From the NCBI RefSeq assembly GCF_014191715.1, contig NZ_JACHWY010000001.1:1364001-1428000 (forward strand): a stretch of DNA of 64,000 nt. The letters run 5' to 3'. This DNA is from Litorivivens lipolytica (GTDB lineage Bacteria; Pseudomonadota; Gammaproteobacteria; Pseudomonadales; Spongiibacteraceae). This document shows, piece after piece, positions 52,746-60,591 of this stretch. Made by a program: the position numbers and the translations under genes. The notes beneath the pieces were generated by a model, which worked only from the letters and a program-made list of their open reading frames with translations, was not told the DNA's origin and did not search any database. Position 1 is the stretch's first letter, and the number at the start of each line of letters is the position of its first letter.

Positions 52746-53990
52746 ATGTACAAAGCCCGCCTACCCTTTAACCTGAAAATGCTAAATATGGCCGGCCGCA
52801 GCCTGCGCCTGATCGGTATTCGGGGAGCGAGCCTCAATCCGCGATACCTGCTGCGTCGCGCCCGGCGCACGACCAACCTGAATGACTTTGGTCCCGACGA
52901 CTTCCGGGAGGGGCTCGACACCCTTTGCCACTCTCTGGAAACCGAAGCCAAACTTACCGCTTTCGGGCGCCTTATTGCACAGGCTGAAATTCTGCACGCG
53001 CTGGAAAATCGCCTTAAGCTGATCCACTCTTTTAAAGTCAACCGGGAGCTGAGCGGCTCACCGATCTCTCGGCCGCTGATTATCACTGGGGTTCCCCATG
53101 CAGGCTCGTCCCTGCTGCATGATTTGCTGGCGCAAGATCCGGACAATCGCGTGCCACTCAGTTGGGAAATGCGCTACCCCTTTCCGCCGCCCCGCACCGA
53201 AACCTACCAGAGCGACGCCCGGATTGCCCGGGTCAATCGCGAGCTGAAAAATGCCCAGCGCCTGATGCCGGAAATCAAACGACTCTATCCGATGGGGGCG
53301 CAGCGTCCGCAGGAGTGTGTGTCGATCACTGCGATGAATCTGACATCGATGAATTTCGGGGTGAATTACCGGGTACCGAGTTATCAGCGCTGGCTCAACA
53401 ATCACGCCGATTTTCGTGGCGCCTACAATCTGCACTATCAGTTTCTGCAGCACCTTCAGTACCGTCACAAGACCGAACGCTGGGTGCTGATGTCCAACGG
53501 CCACTTGTGGCACCTGGAAGCGCTACTGAAGCGCTACCCCGATGCCTTGATCGTGCAGATTCACCGCGACCCACTAAAGTCGGTCTGCGCGCTGAGCAAC
53601 CTCACCTATACACTGCGCAGCTTGGCATCGAATACACCGGATCTGAAAGATATCGCCCGCAATCAGGCGGATCTTGTGGCCGAAGGTCTGGACCGCAATC
53701 TCAAACTGCGACAGTCGGGCGTGCTACCCGCCAAGCAAGTGCTGGATATTCATTATCAGGATATTCACAGTGAGCCATTGGCAGTAGTACAACGCATTTA
53801 TCAGCACTTCAAACTACCGCTGGCGGACGCCGCACTCGACGGTATGCAGGCATTGCTGGATACCCATGATTACGTGCAGTTTGATCGCCACCGCTACCAC
53901 TTCATGGCGACCGGCTTGCGGCTCGAAGAGGAACGACGCCGCTACAAACCCTACATGGATTATTTCAAGGTGCCGCAAGAGCGCGTTTGA
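52746..53990 (+). CDS. Sulfotransferase-family protein
   Basis: A 414-residue sulfotransferase-like protein. The PAPS 5'-phosphosulfate loop would be IITGVPHAGSSLLHDLL (the family consensus has RxGTT; here HAGSS). LIVQIHRDPLKSVCALSNL is the 3'-phosphate-binding strand. The family transfers sulfate from PAPS to hydroxyls of sterols, lipids or sugars. Such 'sulfotransferases' also occur in lipid and sterol clusters with uncertain activity. The N-terminal ~95 residues precede the core. The start is ATG 52746, with no strong Shine-Dalgarno. Its 3' end overlaps the convergent panE gene by 26 nt. Confidence 0.8.
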   Translation: MYKARLPFNLKMLNMAGRSLRLIGIRGASLNPRYLLRRARRTTNLNDFGPDDFREGLDTLCHSLETEAKLTAFGRLIAQAEILHALENRLKLIHSFKVNRELSGSPISRPLIITGVPHAGSSLLHDLLAQDPDNRVPLSWEMRYPFPPPRTETYQSDARIARVNRELKNAQRLMPEIKRLYPMGAQRPQECVSITAMNLTSMNFGVNYRVPSYQRWLNNHADFRGAYNLHYQFLQHLQYRHKTERWVLMSNGHLWHLEALLKRYPDALIVQIHRDPLKSVCALSNLTYTLRSLASNTPDLKDIARNQADLVAEGLDRNLKLRQSGVLPAKQVLDIHYQDIHSEPLAVVQRIYQHFKLPLADAALDGMQALLDTHDYVQFDRHRYHFMATGLRLEEERRRYKPYMDYFKVPQERV

Positions 53991-54999
53991 GTTCGCTCAG
54001 TAATTCGGCCCCTGACCAATCACGTTTTCCACCTTTCTCTGCGGCTTTAACGAGTTCAATCACTCGCAGATTAGCCGCTGCACTCGCGCCCACCTTCTGC
54101 GCCTGACGCACAACCTCACCGTTTATCCAGTCGATCTCAGTCACGCGCCCGGCTTCCAGATCTTCCCACATGGAAGAGCGCGCCAGCGGGTCGATGGCCA
54201 GCATCTGTTTGGCAAGCCTTGCAAACAGCCAATCAGGTGTGCGCAACACCCAGGGCAGCAAGCTCATCGGCACCGGCATCAGTTTGGCCGGGCGTATCTC
54301 ACTGCGCTTCAGCACCGACAGCGATTCATCGATCAAGAGCGCAAGACTGCGCCGATAGTCGCGCTGCGAAAGCTCGTCATGCAAAGGAATACCTGACAGA
54401 GCATTCAGCGGGTTGTTCAGGTTCATCAGCAGTTTTGCCCACTGCACCGCATGCATATCCGGGCGTAGCTCCAGTGGCAGATCACCGGCCTGAAAATAGT
54501 CGAGCAAGGCTTCCAGTCGAGGGTGGGGATCACACATCAGCTCACCCTCAGTACCCGCGTGAAAATGACCGTTGCCACGCTGCAAAACATTAAAGGAAAT
54601 CATTCCAGTGAGAACCGGGTTGTCCGGCAAATGTTTTGCCAAGGTCCGCGCATTGCCAATGCCATTCTGCAGACTGACCACCGCAACATCAGAGTTGATA
54701 CGACCGCGCAGTGCCTTGCCCACCTCATCCGTCGCTGCAGATTTGACCGCGACAATAATAACGTCAGCTTCTGTCGCGCTGGCGTCTTCGGTGGTAAAAC
54801 GTATGGTATCGACTGGCAGATGAATATCAGCGCCCTGCCAATCGGTCAGATGCAAACCGTGCTCAGCCACCTGCCGGGCAATACGCTCCCTCCCGATAAA
54901 ACTGACCTCGACACCGGCTGCCTGCAATCGTCCACCGACGTAGGCTCCGATACTGCCGGCGCCGTAAATACAGACCTTTGGCAATGCTGGATTGGTCAT
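53965..54999 (-). CDS. panE: 2-dehydropantoate 2-reductase family protein (PanE-like)
   Basis: A 344-residue NADPH-dependent ketopantoate reductase-like protein. The N-terminal VCIYGAGSIGAYVGGRL is the NADPH loop, and VSLQNGIGNARTLAKHLP follows. AVQWAKLLMNLNNPLNALSG carries the catalytic Lys of this family. EIDWINGEVVRQAQKVGASAAAN is the substrate-binding helix. It would make D-pantoate for coenzyme A, though paralogues with other 2-keto acids exist. Candidate minus-strand promoter TTGGTT-17-TATAGT lies at 55023-55051. Confidence 0.9.
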   Translation of the reverse strand: MTNPALPKVCIYGAGSIGAYVGGRLQAAGVEVSFIGRERIARQVAEHGLHLTDWQGADIHLPVDTIRFTTEDASATEADVIIVAVKSAATDEVGKALRGRINSDVAVVSLQNGIGNARTLAKHLPDNPVLTGMISFNVLQRGNGHFHAGTEGELMCDPHPRLEALLDYFQAGDLPLELRPDMHAVQWAKLLMNLNNPLNALSGIPLHDELSQRDYRRSLALLIDESLSVLKRSEIRPAKLMPVPMSLLPWVLRTPDWLFARLAKQMLAIDPLARSSMWEDLEAGRVTEIDWINGEVVRQAQKVGASAAANLRVIELVKAAEKGGKRDWSGAELLSELKRALAAP

Positions 55000-55022
55000 G
55001 CTTCCCCCTTTGTTTGCGGGGA

Positions 55023-55051
55023 ACTATAGCGGTTTTAACGCGAAGAACCAA
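55023..55051 (-). promoter_or_regulatory. Candidate panE promoter
   Basis: On the minus strand TTGGTT (complement of 55046-55051) and TATAGT (complement of 55023-55028) are 17 nt apart, just upstream of the panE start at 54999. Confidence 0.4.
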
Positions 55052-55263
55052 AGTCCGTCTGCAGACACAGGCGCACCATAATTGCGCCATCACTCAAACC
55101 ACAATAATGCCTGACTTTCGTGCAAATTCTCACTCAGCGAAACTACCCCGCGCCCCGCATTGATTCAGGTGATCAGCCGCGGTGCACATTCAAAATGCTG
55201 AGCCCTGACGGAAAACCCAACGCAAAACGGAATTTTTCCCGGTGCCGCCAACACTTAATGATT

Positions 55264-55279
55264 TATAGATATATCTATA
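55264..55279. promoter_or_regulatory. Perfect 16-bp palindrome (candidate operator)
   Basis: TATAGATATATCTATA reads the same on both strands. It lies 6 nt upstream of the sigma-54-like promoter of the small secreted protein gene. Confidence 0.45.
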
Positions 55280-55285
55280 GGCTTA

Positions 55286-55302
55286 TTGGCATGCGCTTTG
55301 CT
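55286..55302 (+). promoter_or_regulatory. Sigma-54 (RpoN)-type promoter
   Basis: TTGGCATGCGCTTTGCT matches the -24/-12 consensus YTGGCACGRNNNTTGCW at all but two positions. GG (55288-55289) and GC (55300-55301) are separated by exactly 10 nt. Transcription would begin near 55313, 34 nt before the ATG at 55347. Confidence 0.6.
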
Positions 55303-55346
55303 TTTTTGAACGTGCACGGAACAGTAACCCCAAGGAGGTATCGTGT

Positions 55347-55667
55347 ATGTTTAGGTCTCTATGCTTAGCCCTGCTGATTTTGGCAGGCGCAAACCCGGCA
55401 TTTGCCGGCTGCACCCTGTCCATTTTCAAAGAGTCACCCGCCGTCCCCGACGCGCGCTCAGCAACGCTCGACGAAATGAAACAGGCCGTGGTCTCGATCC
55501 AGCAATATATTCACTCTGCTGAAAAGGTTCTGGAAACCTGCGACCACATCAACACTTTCACGCATAACATTTATGTGGGGCGCCTGAAGGCACTGGCTGA
55601 CGATATCAATCGGGAGTCCGATATTTTCAGCACACTTGCCACTAGCGACTCACTTGCCAGCAGCTGA
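55347..55667 (+). CDS. Small secreted protein of unknown function
   Basis: A 106-residue protein with a clear signal peptide (MFRSLCLALLILAGANPAFA, cut after AFA) and a mature part of about 86 residues. Two Cys (one right after the cut, one near residue 73) might form a disulfide; the rest is mostly helical (DEMKQAVVSIQQYIHSAEKV and GRLKALADDINRES). I do not recognise the family. A near-ideal AAGGAGG lies 9 nt before the ATG. A sigma-54-like promoter upstream and a terminator downstream make it a monocistronic regulated gene. Confidence 0.85.
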   Translation: MFRSLCLALLILAGANPAFAGCTLSIFKESPAVPDARSATLDEMKQAVVSIQQYIHSAEKVLETCDHINTFTHNIYVGRLKALADDINRESDIFSTLATSDSLASS

Positions 55668-55680
55668 CGCTTCCTGCCTG

Positions 55681-55713
55681 CCCGCACGTCACTGCGGTGA
55701 CTGCGGGCCTTTT
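55681..55713 (+). terminator. Terminator of the small secreted protein gene
   Basis: CCCGCACGTCAC (55681-55692) pairs with GTGACTGCGGG (55697-55707), with one bulged base and a TGCG loop. CCTTTT follows. Confidence 0.8.
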
Positions 55714-55727
55714 CCTCGAAGATGCAC

Positions 55728-56195
55728 TTATCGTTTTGACAAAGCCTGCGCCAGATAACGGTCCAGCGCATTGGCGAACTGCTGTCGCTCACGCTGTCCG
55801 AGTGGCGGCGGCCCACCACTTTGCACGCCGCTGGCACGGAGTGTATCCATAAAATCGCGCATATTGAGTCGCTGACGAATCGTGTTTTCCGTGTAAAGCT
55901 CGCCCCTGGGATTCAGCGCTTGCGCGCCCTTTTCCATCACTTCGGCCGCCAAAGGAATGTCCGCCGTGATCACCAGATCGCCCGACTCGGCGCGACGAAC
56001 GATTTCGTTGTCGGCTATATCAAACCCTGAGGGCACCTGCACGGAACGAATGTTCGGCGAGGGCGGCACGGGAATGGATTGGTTGGCAACAAAGGTCAAT
56101 TCAATACCGGTGCGCTGAGCGGCTCGCACGAGAATCTCGCGAACGACTTTAGGACAGGCATCGGCATCGACCCAGATGCAGGAAGCTTTTGACAT
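55728..56195 (-). CDS. YaiI/YqxD (DUF188) family protein
   Basis: A 155-residue YaiI/YqxD-family protein. [24 protein letters not shown] is the PIN-like N-terminal Asp pair, and [35 protein letters not shown] provides the remaining conserved acids. [27 protein letters not shown] is the family signature. The fold suggests a nuclease-like active site, but function is unproven. The start at 56195 gives the usual length (~150); the frame continues 17 codons upstream without support. It follows the nitrobindin-like gene on the same strand. Confidence 0.92.
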   Translation of the reverse strand: MSKASCIWVDADACPKVVREILVRAAQRTGIELTFVANQSIPVPPSPNIRSVQVPSGFDIADNEIVRRAESGDLVITADIPLAAEVMEKGAQALNPRGELYTENTIRQRLNMRDFMDTLRASGVQSGGPPPLGQRERQQFANALDRYLAQALSKR

Positions 56196-56246
56196 GAAAT
56201 ATCGCCAGATAGGGAGGGCCCGGCCGAGGCCGGGCGATAGAATCAA

Positions 56247-56810
56247 TCAGCCAACGCGCTTGAGCGTGTTGACGTCGGTGTGAGGAAACTCGCGACCATA
56301 AATACTTAAATAAGTCGTCTGCTTGTATTTCAGGCTATCACCCTGCACCGAAACCTCCATTTCAAAGGCGGTGGTGCGGGCCTTTTCCGCCATAAAAGGT
56401 GACTGAGCAATGCCCCAATCAGTGCCTTCAGCGGTCGCCTTAACACTCAGGGTATCGCTACCAGGTTGCCAGGTACCGCCCGCCAGAACCGTTACCGCAC
56501 GCGGAATGGCGAGCGAGAACGACAACGTATTGTCCTCTTTATCCCAGGTCCAATAGCCGATTTGGTCGTGAAAGACCTGATCATTGGATTTACGCTTGAC
56601 CACCTGATGGTAGCGAACGATCGCCAATTTCTGGGTTTCCGCGTTGGTCACATCCCCTGCGGCTTCAAAAACGATGGTTTCGTAATAGGGATTCTCTTCG
56701 GTGGCATCTTTTTCCGGCGATACATCCATACCTTCATCGCCTTCCCAAACACCAATCAGTCCTTTTAACGGACCGTAATCAACCAGCATGACTGGATCGA
56801 TTTCACTCAT
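56247..56810 (-). CDS. FABP-like/nitrobindin-type (DUF1794) beta-barrel protein
   Basis: A 187-residue protein resembling the THAP4/nitrobindin haem-binding barrel family (DUF1794). LKGLIGVWEGDEGMDVSPEK opens the barrel; QVFHDQIGYWTWDKEDNTLSFSLAIPRAV and YLSIYGREFPHTDVNTLKRV follow. Nitrobindins bind ferric haem through a distal His and react with NO or peroxynitrite; the haem His could not be fixed here. Length suits the family. GGGAG is 8 nt before the ATG. Confidence 0.75.
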   Translation of the reverse strand: MSEIDPVMLVDYGPLKGLIGVWEGDEGMDVSPEKDATEENPYYETIVFEAAGDVTNAETQKLAIVRYHQVVKRKSNDQVFHDQIGYWTWDKEDNTLSFSLAIPRAVTVLAGGTWQPGSDTLSVKATAEGTDWGIAQSPFMAEKARTTAFEMEVSVQGDSLKYKQTTYLSIYGREFPHTDVNTLKRVG

Positions 56811-56959
56811 GGTTTAACTCCCAACTTGCCTTATTATTCAGTTTGATACCGTGCGCATGTCTGGCCCGGTATTCACGGACGCTTCGTGCCGATAAAATAC
56901 CACATCGCTATACATTGCCGTATTTGATTTTAACGAAGCTTTTTAGCCGCAGGAAAGCC

Positions 56960-57355
56960 ATGAGTGTAAATAGCTGGACGCCCGCCGAGCCCAATCAGAG
57001 CGTAGATGAGACCTTGCTCAAAAAGGGGATAAACGCAGCCATGCAGGACGCTCTCGAATCCCTGCCTGAGCAGTTAAGTCCGGAAGAGCAATCAGCGCTG
57101 GCAGTTCAGGTGCGCCTGACCCAGGCGAGTTGGTCGGAAACACTGCAGCAATTCAGCAGCGATGAATTACGCGCGGCACTGCGCTTTTTTGTGAAAGCTG
57201 AAATGCTGATCCCCGGCTGTGAAGCCGGGGATCAGTCGCCTGCCATTTGGGCAAATCGCCTGTTAAAACAACGGGGTGAAAGGCTCAATCAAGACGAGTT
57301 ACGCTGGATTCGCGAGAACACCAATAACCGGTTTATACCCAATGGCGCACTGTAA
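56960..57355 (+). CDS. Hypothetical protein
   Basis: A 131-residue soluble, acidic, mostly helical protein that I do not recognise. The N-terminal SWTPAEPNQSVDETLLKKG is followed by a helix-rich core (LEEAL-like LESLPEQLSPEEQSALAV, FSSDELRAALRFFVKAEMLIPG) and a conserved-looking C-terminal QRGERLNQDELRWIRENTNN. AGGAAAGCC before ATG 56960 supports this start; the frame runs 39 codons upstream without support. It converges with the DUF4382 gene. Confidence 0.65.
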   Translation: MSVNSWTPAEPNQSVDETLLKKGINAAMQDALESLPEQLSPEEQSALAVQVRLTQASWSETLQQFSSDELRAALRFFVKAEMLIPGCEAGDQSPAIWANRLLKQRGERLNQDELRWIRENTNNRFIPNGAL

Positions 57356-57364
57356 GCTGCCTGC

Positions 57365-58351
57365 TTATGGAGACGAGGCAGAGACGAAATCAACCTCGCT
57401 GGTTTGATTTTCTACAACGGTTACACCGGCTGACTGCAAAAAGCTGATCGCGTCATCTGCCGCCGGATCATCGTCGAGAGACTGGCAGGTCAGGGCGATA
57501 TCGTATTCCCCTGCCTCGACAAACCCGATGGTATAAGTGTAAGCGCCTGTCTGAGTGTCCTGGGTGACATTAGCAGTCGTCAGGGGTGAAGCCTCGGTTT
57601 GCGAGCCCTCATTGCAATGCTGGCATTCACCGGCATCATTGACATACACATCACCGAAACCCACCGCGTCGGATTCATAGAGGTAGACCGCAACCCCCTC
57701 GTCGGTTGCCGGCGTATGCGTGCAGCTCGCATCATTCAGCAGCGCCTCATCCACCGTCCCACTGATGGTACCTACCACCACATTATCGACAATCCTCAGT
57801 GCCGGGCGCAGCAGGTAATGATCGGCACCACTCGGTTTGGTCAGCGCCGCGCGCAGATCCACATCAATCGTGAAATCAGCTCGACCACCGGCAGGCACCG
57901 TGAAACCGGAAACCAGTTGCAGAAATCGATTATTCGCCCCAGCCTGCTGCCCAGGCACTAGCAGATCAAATACGCCACCAGCCTCTTCCTCTACTTCCGA
58001 AGCCGGCGAACCTCCTTGAACATAGAGCCGGACGTAGTTGTATTCTCCAGCAGGCACCGTCGTGGAACCCAGAACCTGTTCGGCATTGCTGCCCGTCAGA
58101 TCGAGCAGGTTTTCAATCGTCACTGCCGGATCCAGATCAACCGAGACTTTCGCTCCCTCTCTCGGCTTCAGCTCAATGCGATCAAAAGTAACTTTAACGC
58201 GGCTGACATTGTCAGCGGGAGCGTCAGTTATGGAGAAACTGGCCTCGCCGGTCTGGGGTGGGCTGGCATCACTGCCACCACCACCGTTGCAGCCAACTAG
58301 AGGCAAGGCCAGAAGCGCAGTCGCGCATACAAGTGCTATCCCGGATTTCAT
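57365..58351 (-). CDS. DUF4382 domain lipoprotein
   Basis: A 328-residue predicted lipoprotein: the signal ends LPLVGC with Cys at 21, then a Gly-rich spacer (NGGGGSDASPPQTG). Residues ~38-190 match DUF4382 (SFSITDAPADNVSRVKVTFDRIELKPREG... LTGSNAEQVLGSTTVPAGEYNYVRLYVQGG). The C-terminal half is a beta-rich domain with two Cys pairs (CTHTPATDEGV, CQHCNEG). The domain is common in surface lipoproteins of marine bacteria; function unknown. The gene is monocistronic. Confidence 0.85.
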   Translation of the reverse strand: MKSGIALVCATALLALPLVGCNGGGGSDASPPQTGEASFSITDAPADNVSRVKVTFDRIELKPREGAKVSVDLDPAVTIENLLDLTGSNAEQVLGSTTVPAGEYNYVRLYVQGGSPASEVEEEAGGVFDLLVPGQQAGANNRFLQLVSGFTVPAGGRADFTIDVDLRAALTKPSGADHYLLRPALRIVDNVVVGTISGTVDEALLNDASCTHTPATDEGVAVYLYESDAVGFGDVYVNDAGECQHCNEGSQTEASPLTTANVTQDTQTGAYTYTIGFVEAGEYDIALTCQSLDDDPAADDAISFLQSAGVTVVENQTSEVDFVSASSP

Positions 58352-58488
58352 ATCACACCTTTTTTACTGATTGGTTTACGGGTATGACACTTAAGCGCAG
58401 AACAGTTGCTTACGACTGTAAAAAGTTACCGCTTTTTGATCGCAGAAAGCCCGTTACAGGCTAATTTCGAGAACCGCTTAACATACTT

Positions 58489-58773
58489 TTATTTACCCTT
58501 TTCAAATTTTTCCAGTTGCTCAGCACTCGCCTCAAGCTGGTATTTTGCCTTCCACTCCGAATAAGGCATGCCGTAAACCCGCTCGCGCGCGGCCTCATAA
58601 TCTACGGTCTCACCGTGTTCTTCTGCGGCCGCTACGTACCATTTGGACAGACAGTTGCGGCAAAATCCGGCCAGATTCATCAGGTCGATATTCTGGGCAT
58701 CCTTGCGACTGTCCAGATGCTCCAGCAGGCGCCGAAATACAGCAGCTTCAATTTCTGTCGTGCGGTCTGACAT
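58489..58773 (-). CDS. DUF1244 family protein
   Basis: A 94-residue DUF1244 protein. The diagnostic stretch is NIDLMNLAGFCRNCLSKWYVAAAEE with the CxxC pair, followed by YGMPYSEWKAKYQ. Members are small cytosolic proteins of unknown function in alpha- and gammaproteobacteria, possibly metal-binding through the Cys pair. AGAGGGAG 8 nt upstream supports ATG 58773; a long upstream frame has no support. Confidence 0.92.
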   Translation of the reverse strand: MSDRTTEIEAAVFRRLLEHLDSRKDAQNIDLMNLAGFCRNCLSKWYVAAAEEHGETVDYEAARERVYGMPYSEWKAKYQLEASAEQLEKFEKGK

Positions 58774-58911
58774 CTTGCGACTCCCTCTATCTACTCCGTT
58801 TAGTCTAGAAAAAAATGTGACGCTGCCGGTGAAATTAGGCACAATACGGCGTCGTTTTTTCGGCAGGTGACCCATATCATCCACATTGATGGGTATTATA
58901 ACCACCATTAA

Positions 58912-58941
58912 TTGCCTGAATAAAATGTAAGTACGTATACT
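58912..58941 (+). promoter_or_regulatory. Promoter of the pnt operon
   Basis: TTGCCT (58912-58917) and TATACT (58936-58941) are 18 nt apart. Transcription would begin near 58948, leaving a 133-nt leader before the GTG at 59081. Confidence 0.5.
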
Positions 58942-59029
58942 GCGCGGCGCTATGCCTGATTCCTGGGGGGGAGTTTTCGGCATATATACCGGGCAGTAGT
59001 CCCTCCCCCTCTACGCCTGCACCGCGCAG
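58940..59029 (+). promoter_or_regulatory. Structured, pseudoknot-capable leader of pntAA
   Basis: TATGCC (58951-58956) pairs with GGCATA (58979-58984), giving a hairpin whose loop holds GGGGGAG (58967-58973). That run is complementary to CTCCCCC (59003-59009), outside the hairpin, which would form an H-type pseudoknot. CTGCGCGG (58940-58947) and CCGCGCAG (59022-59029) form an enclosing 8-bp inverted repeat. A 15-codon open frame (ATG 58952 to TAG 58999) lies in the same segment. No matching known riboswitch class came to mind. Confidence 0.4.
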
Positions 59030-59080
59030 TTTTTCCGCGCGCGAGCAGGTTCCCGCAAGCAGCAAATTAAGGAGCTTGGT

Positions 59081-60301
59081 GTGATAATTGGATTGTGCCG
59101 TGAGCACGCCGCCGGAGAAACCCGTGTAGCGCTCACACCCCCGAATATCAAAACCCTGGTTGAAAAAGGCCAGACTTGCCTCGTAGAGGCCGGAGCCGGA
59201 TTGGCCGCCGGTATCAGCGACGACGATTTTAAAGAAGCTGGCGCCGAGATCGTCGATTCTTCCGACGCGATTTTTGAGCGCTCGGAAGTGGTTCTCGGCA
59301 TTCAACCGGTCAGCCCCGACCCTGCCGTACGCGACGCCCATCTGGCGCGCCTGCGCAAAGGCCAGATTATTGCCGGCATGCTCGACCCGCTGGGTGAATC
59401 CGAGCTGGCGCAGAAGATCGCCGAAACCGGCGTAACTTCACTGGGTCTGGAAATGGTGCCCCGCATCAGCCGCGCTCAAAGTATGGACGTCCTGTCTTCC
59501 ATGGCGACCATCGGCGGCTACCATGCGGTACTGCACGGTGCTTCTCTGGCGCCCCGCATTTTCCCGATGATGATGACCGCAGCGGGCACTCTGAAAGCCG
59601 CTAAGGTTCTGATCCTCGGCGCGGGTGTTGCCGGTCTGCAGGCTTGTGCGACGGCCAAGCGTCTGGGTGCAGTCGTTTCCGCCTACGACATTCGCCCCGC
59701 CGCCCGCGACCAGATCATTTCTGTTGGCGCCAAGCCAGTGGATCTGGAGTTGGAAAACGAAGAATCTGAAGATGCCGGTGGTTACGCCAAAGAGCAAACC
59801 GCCGACCAGCTCGCCAAGCAGCAGGCCGCTCTGGCCAAGGTACTGGCCGAGCAGGATATCATCATCACCACGGCTGCCGTTCCCGGCCGCCGCTCTCCGG
59901 TGCTGATCACCGAAGAAATGCTGAAGTCTGTTCAGCCCGGCACCGTGATCGTGGATATTGCTGCCGAGCGCGGTGGTAACTGCGCCGCCACCAAGGCCAA
60001 CGAGACCATCAACGTCAATGGCGTGATTATCTCTGGCCCGCTGAACCTGGCCGCCCGTCACCCCTTCCACGCCAGCCAGATGTTCGGTAATAACCTGACC
60101 ACCCTGCTGGATCTGTTGCTGAACGACGAAGGCAACCTGGAATTTGATTTCGACGACGAAGTAGTCGCCGGCACGGTAGTGACTCACAACGGTGAAGTCA
60201 CCCACGCCATGATTCGCGACATTCTCGGGCTTCCCGCCATGCAGCTGGGCTCTCCCAAAGAAGAGCCCGAAGCAGAAGCTGACGAGAGCAAAGGAGAATA
60301 A
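59081..60301 (+). CDS. pntAA: NAD(P) transhydrogenase subunit alpha, part 1 (PntAA)
   Basis: A 406-residue NAD(H)-binding subunit (domain I) of the proton-translocating transhydrogenase. The N terminus is MIIGLCREHAAGETRVALTPPN, an alanine dehydrogenase/PNT N-domain. ILGAGVAGLQACATAKRLGAVVSAYDIRPAARDQ is the NAD fingerprint, and VIVDIAAERGGNCAATKANET the second conserved loop. The start is GTG 59081, with AAGGAG 6 nt upstream. The alpha subunit is split into two genes (406 + 94 residues), as in many bacteria other than E. coli. Confidence 0.97.
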   Translation: MIIGLCREHAAGETRVALTPPNIKTLVEKGQTCLVEAGAGLAAGISDDDFKEAGAEIVDSSDAIFERSEVVLGIQPVSPDPAVRDAHLARLRKGQIIAGMLDPLGESELAQKIAETGVTSLGLEMVPRISRAQSMDVLSSMATIGGYHAVLHGASLAPRIFPMMMTAAGTLKAAKVLILGAGVAGLQACATAKRLGAVVSAYDIRPAARDQIISVGAKPVDLELENEESEDAGGYAKEQTADQLAKQQAALAKVLAEQDIIITTAAVPGRRSPVLITEEMLKSVQPGTVIVDIAAERGGNCAATKANETINVNGVIISGPLNLAARHPFHASQMFGNNLTTLLDLLLNDEGNLEFDFDDEVVAGTVVTHNGEVTHAMIRDILGLPAMQLGSPKEEPEAEADESKGE

Positions 60302-60303
60302 GC

Positions 60304-60588
60304 ATGGAAATTCTGATTATGCAGGTGAGCCTGTTTGTGCTCGCCCTGATGCTCGGCGTAGAGCTGATCACCAAAGTTCCACCGACCCTACACACCCCGC
60401 TGATGTCGGGCACCAACGCCATTTCCGGTATTGCGCTGGTCGGCGCCATTCTCGCCGCGGGTAACGCCGACGGCGGTGAAGTGGCCCGCTGGCTCGGTTT
60501 TGTTGCGGTGGTTCTTGCATCCATCAACGTGGTTGGCGGCTATATGGTCACCAATCGAATGCTCGCCATGTTCAAGAGGAAGGATTAA
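60304..60588 (+). CDS. pntAB: NAD(P) transhydrogenase subunit alpha, part 2 (PntAB)
   Basis: A 94-residue membrane subunit (the C-terminal part of PntA in E. coli) with three predicted helices (about 2-17, 33-53, 60-80). It has SLFVLALMLGVELITKVPPTLHTPLMSGTNAISGIALVGAI, the conserved PLMSGTNAISG loop of domain II. It starts 2 nt after the pntAA stop and ends 3 nt before pntB, typical of the operon. Confidence 0.97.
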   Translation: MEILIMQVSLFVLALMLGVELITKVPPTLHTPLMSGTNAISGIALVGAILAAGNADGGEVARWLGFVAVVLASINVVGGYMVTNRMLAMFKRKD

Positions 60589-60591
60589 ACC

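Larger units (their letters stand above)
55000..55346. other. 347-nt intergenic region between panE and the small secreted protein
   Basis: It holds the panE promoter candidate on the left and, on the right, a 16-bp palindrome and a sigma-54-like promoter before the secreted protein gene. I found no protein-coding or RNA gene in between. Confidence 0.6.
58774..59080. other. 307-nt region between the DUF1244 gene and pntAA
   Basis: The left part holds the DUF1244 gene's upstream region. The right part (from 58912) holds the pnt promoter and a structured leader described separately. Nothing else was recognised. Confidence 0.6.
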
